From an uncultured Ruminococcus sp. (GTDB lineage Bacteria; Bacillota; Clostridia; Oscillospirales; Ruminococcaceae): a DNA stretch of 8,962 nucleotides. Below the pieces are notes generated by a model. The model worked only from the letters and a program-made list of their open reading frames with translations, was not told where the DNA came from and searched no databases. Position 1 is the stretch's first letter; every line of letters begins with the position of its first letter. This document shows, in pieces, positions 7,360 through 8,962 of the stretch. The DNA lies in assembly GCA_937894495.1 (NCBI GenBank), contig CALCRR010000387.1, positions 1-8,962 on the forward strand. Reading direction: 5' to 3'. The position numbers and the translations under genes are program-made.

Positions 7360-7454
7360 AGAAGCAAGATGACCAGAGGCAAGAGGCAAGACCGAGGTAC
7401 GCCTGCGGCGAATTTTTATTTTGTCCGCTTTGCGGACACATTTTTCTTGCTTCT
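7360..7454. repeat. 95-bp palindrome-flanked intergenic element
   Basis: The ends are perfect 10-bp inverted repeats: AGAAGCAAGA (7360-7369) and TCTTGCTTCT (7445-7454). Inside are 2.4 tandem copies of AGAGGCA (7375-7391), a 4-bp CGCC/GGCG hairpin (7400-7410) and the hairpin listed at 7422-7438. No open reading frame of note is present. It could be a short dispersed intergenic repeat, a small non-autonomous mobile element, or part of the glpK 3' untranslated region; one copy cannot settle this. Confidence 0.45.
7422..7445. terminator. 7-bp hairpin followed by a T run on the plus strand
   Basis: TGTCCGC (7422-7428) pairs perfectly with GCGGACA (7432-7438) around TTT. On the plus strand CA and TTTTT follow, a terminator-like arrangement, although no plus-strand gene precedes it. 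On the minus strand, 3' of glpK, it is followed by AAAATAAAAA rather than T, so it does not look like the glpK terminator. No better glpK terminator is visible between 7301 and 7493. Confidence 0.4.
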
Positions 7455-7493
7455 TGAGATCACTGCCGCAAGAGAGATATAGTGACAGCCGTT

Positions 7494-8962
7494 TCAGCTT
7501 CTGCTTCTCTGCACTGCCCTTTTCCAGCCATCGGTCAGCTGTGTGCGCTCATTTTCCTCCATTGAGGGGATAAACTCCCGAAACTTCTGTGAAACACGGT
7601 TGAGCTCCTCCCTGCTCTTCCAGATACCGCAGTGCAGCCCTGCCAGAAATGCTGCGCCTGTGGCGGTGGACTCGATGTTGTTGGGTCTTATTATGCTGCG
7701 GTCGAGGATATCCGCCTGAAACTGCATGAGAAAATCATTCTGTGACGCACCGCCGTCTACCTTTATGAGATTGAGGGACGAGGTGTCCTCCTCCATAGCC
7801 TTGATAACATCGGCGGTCTGGTAAGCTATAGCCTCCAGCGCTGCCCTTACAATATAAGCCCTGCCCGAGCCTCTGGTCAGTCCGCAGATAACTCCCCTGG
7901 CTTCGCTGTCCCAGTAGGGTGTGCCGAGCCCCACAAAGGCAGGCACAAAGTATACTCCCCCGTTATCATCAACGCTTGTGGCAAGCTCTGAGGTCTCCTC
8001 GGCGGTGCTTATTATGCAAAGCTCGTCACGCAGCCATTTCACCACAGCCCCCGATACGAACACCGAGCCTTCAAGGGCATAGCTCACCCTGCCGTCAATG
8101 CCCCATGCAATGGTGGTGAGCAGACCGTTTTTGCTGTCAACAGGCTCGTCACCTGTGTTCATGAGAAGAAAGCCCCCTGTGCCGTAGGTGTTCTTGACGT
8201 CCCCCTTCTGGAAGCAGCACTGACCGAACAGCGCCGCCTGCTGGTCCCCTGCGCAGCCGCACACGGGTATCTGCGCCCCCAGCAGCTCAGCCGCCGTCAC
8301 GCCGAAGTCTCCTGACGAGGGTCTTACCTCGGGGAGTATCTCACTTGGTATGCCCAAAAGCCCCAGTATCTCCTTATCCCATTCAAGGGTGTGTATGTTA
8401 AAAAGCATGGTGCGCGATGCGTTGGTGTAGTCGGTAGCGTGCACTTTGCCCCCTGTCAAATTCCAGATAAGCCATGTATCCACCGTGCCGAAAAGTATCT
8501 CGCCTTTTTTGGCACGCCGGAGCACGCCCTCGACGTTATCGAATATCCACTTTATTTTGGTGGCAGAAAAATATGGGTCTATCAGCAGACCTGTTTTGCT
8601 GCGGAAGAATTTGCCCAGCCCCTGCTCTTCAAGTCTTTTGCAGACCTCGGCGGTGCGGCGGCACTGCCACACTATGGCGTTGCATACAGGCTCGCCCGTA
8701 GCCTTATCCCACATTATCACCGTCTCACGCTGGTTGGTTATGCCTATGGCAGCAATGCTCTCGGGGTTCTCCCCTATGGCGGTGAGATATTCTGCACAGT
8801 CCTTGGCGGCACGCAGCTGGGTCTGCAAAATGTCTTTGGGGTCATGCTCCACCCAGCCTGCTTTGGGGAATATCTGTCTGAACTCATACTGGGAGACATA
8901 GACCTTCTCGCCGCTTTCATCAAACAAAACGGCTCTTGAAGATGTGGTGCCCTGATCGAGAG
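7494..8962 (-). CDS. glpK: Glycerol kinase, 5'-partial at the window edge
   Basis: Phosphorylates glycerol with ATP to sn-glycerol 3-phosphate in the cytoplasm, feeding lipid synthesis or glycolysis. The frame continues to the window edge and begins LDQGTTSSRAVLFDESG, the FGGY-kinase phosphate-binding motif, so only about the first half-dozen codons are missing; the TTG at 8927 is an internal codon. 488 residues are visible. Counting from the edge: GWVEHDP (35-41), TNQRET with the glycerol-binding Arg/Glu (75-80), IDPYFSATK (127-135), AGDQQAALFG with catalytic Asp239, YGTGG (259-263), and the C-terminal FGGY signature around GGASQNDFLMQFQADIL (403-419). Length is normal for the family. The loop just before AGDQQ reads VTAAELLGAQIPVCG and lacks the YHFYG-type histidine that the phosphotransferase protein HPr phosphorylates in Bacillus and Enterococcus GlpK. 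The promoter and upstream partners are outside the window. Confidence 0.97.
   Translation of the reverse strand, partial: LDQGTTSSRAVLFDESGEKVYVSQYEFRQIFPKAGWVEHDPKDILQTQLRAAKDCAEYLTAIGENPESIAAIGITNQRETVIMWDKATGEPVCNAIVWQCRRTAEVCKRLEEQGLGKFFRSKTGLLIDPYFSATKIKWIFDNVEGVLRRAKKGEILFGTVDTWLIWNLTGGKVHATDYTNASRTMLFNIHTLEWDKEILGLLGIPSEILPEVRPSSGDFGVTAAELLGAQIPVCGCAGDQQAALFGQCCFQKGDVKNTYGTGGFLLMNTGDEPVDSKNGLLTTIAWGIDGRVSYALEGSVFVSGAVVKWLRDELCIISTAEETSELATSVDDNGGVYFVPAFVGLGTPYWDSEARGVICGLTRGSGRAYIVRAALEAIAYQTADVIKAMEEDTSSLNLIKVDGGASQNDFLMQFQADILDRSIIRPNNIESTATGAAFLAGLHCGIWKSREELNRVSQKFREFIPSMEENERTQLTDGWKRAVQRSRS

Noticed and set aside
7375..7391. Tandem AGAGGCA repeat as a CRISPR array or iteron origin
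   Set aside because: There are only 2.4 copies of a 7-mer without spacers, and no cas or replication gene is nearby.
8925..8927. TTG at 8927 as the glpK start
   Set aside because: The conserved LDQGTTSSRA motif is encoded in frame upstream to the edge, so the gene is cut by the window.
8391..8939. 182-codon plus-strand open frame opposite glpK, and other long antisense frames such as 5483-5920 and 2123-2482
   Set aside because: All lie antisense to well-supported genes, have no recognisable domain, and are expected by-products of the codon use on the other strand.
1..8962. New defence, phage or mobile system
   Set aside because: All five protein genes belong to well-known housekeeping or transport families, and there are no recombinase, transposase, toxin or nuclease genes.

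Overview
The window looks like ordinary chromosomal DNA from a Gram-positive anaerobe of the Firmicutes, most likely Ruminococcus or a close relative in the Oscillospiraceae. This rests on the AGGAGG-type ribosome binding sites, TTG and GTG starts, a consensus sigma-A promoter, an LCP cell-wall protein with a long low-complexity N-terminus, and a mid-GC coding style. The genus is an inference from style, not from a database match.

Layout, left to right: (1) a plus-strand LCP (LytR-CpsA-Psr) cell-wall ligase gene, cut by the left edge and ending at 1417; (2) a strong bidirectional terminator at about 1434-1467; (3) two overlapping minus-strand genes (4949-3207, then 3217-1469) for the two halves of a heterodimeric ABC exporter; (4) a short gap with a hairpin at 4981-5003; (5) a minus-strand polyphosphate kinase gene (ppk1, 7216-5024) with a textbook promoter at 7299-7271; (6) a non-coding stretch at about 7301-7493 with several palindromes and a short tandem repeat; (7) a minus-strand glycerol kinase gene (glpK, 7494 to the right edge), missing only its first few codons.

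The two exporter genes clearly work together. One half carries D instead of the catalytic E in Walker B and Q instead of the switch H. The other is intact at both positions but has LSAGQ instead of LSGGQ, so the dimer should have one working and one degenerate ATP site. The other genes (cell-wall polymer attachment, polyphosphate synthesis, glycerol phosphorylation) are housekeeping neighbours with no evident shared pathway.

I see no phage, transposon, CRISPR, tRNA, rRNA or defence genes, and no clear sign of a new multi-gene system. The item most worth a second look is a run of ten A residues near the 3' end of ppk1. A shift to the -1 frame there replaces the annotated tail with a different, plausible cationic amphipathic tail that runs to a tandem stop just before the hairpin. 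Next is the palindrome-rich gap between ppk1 and glpK.
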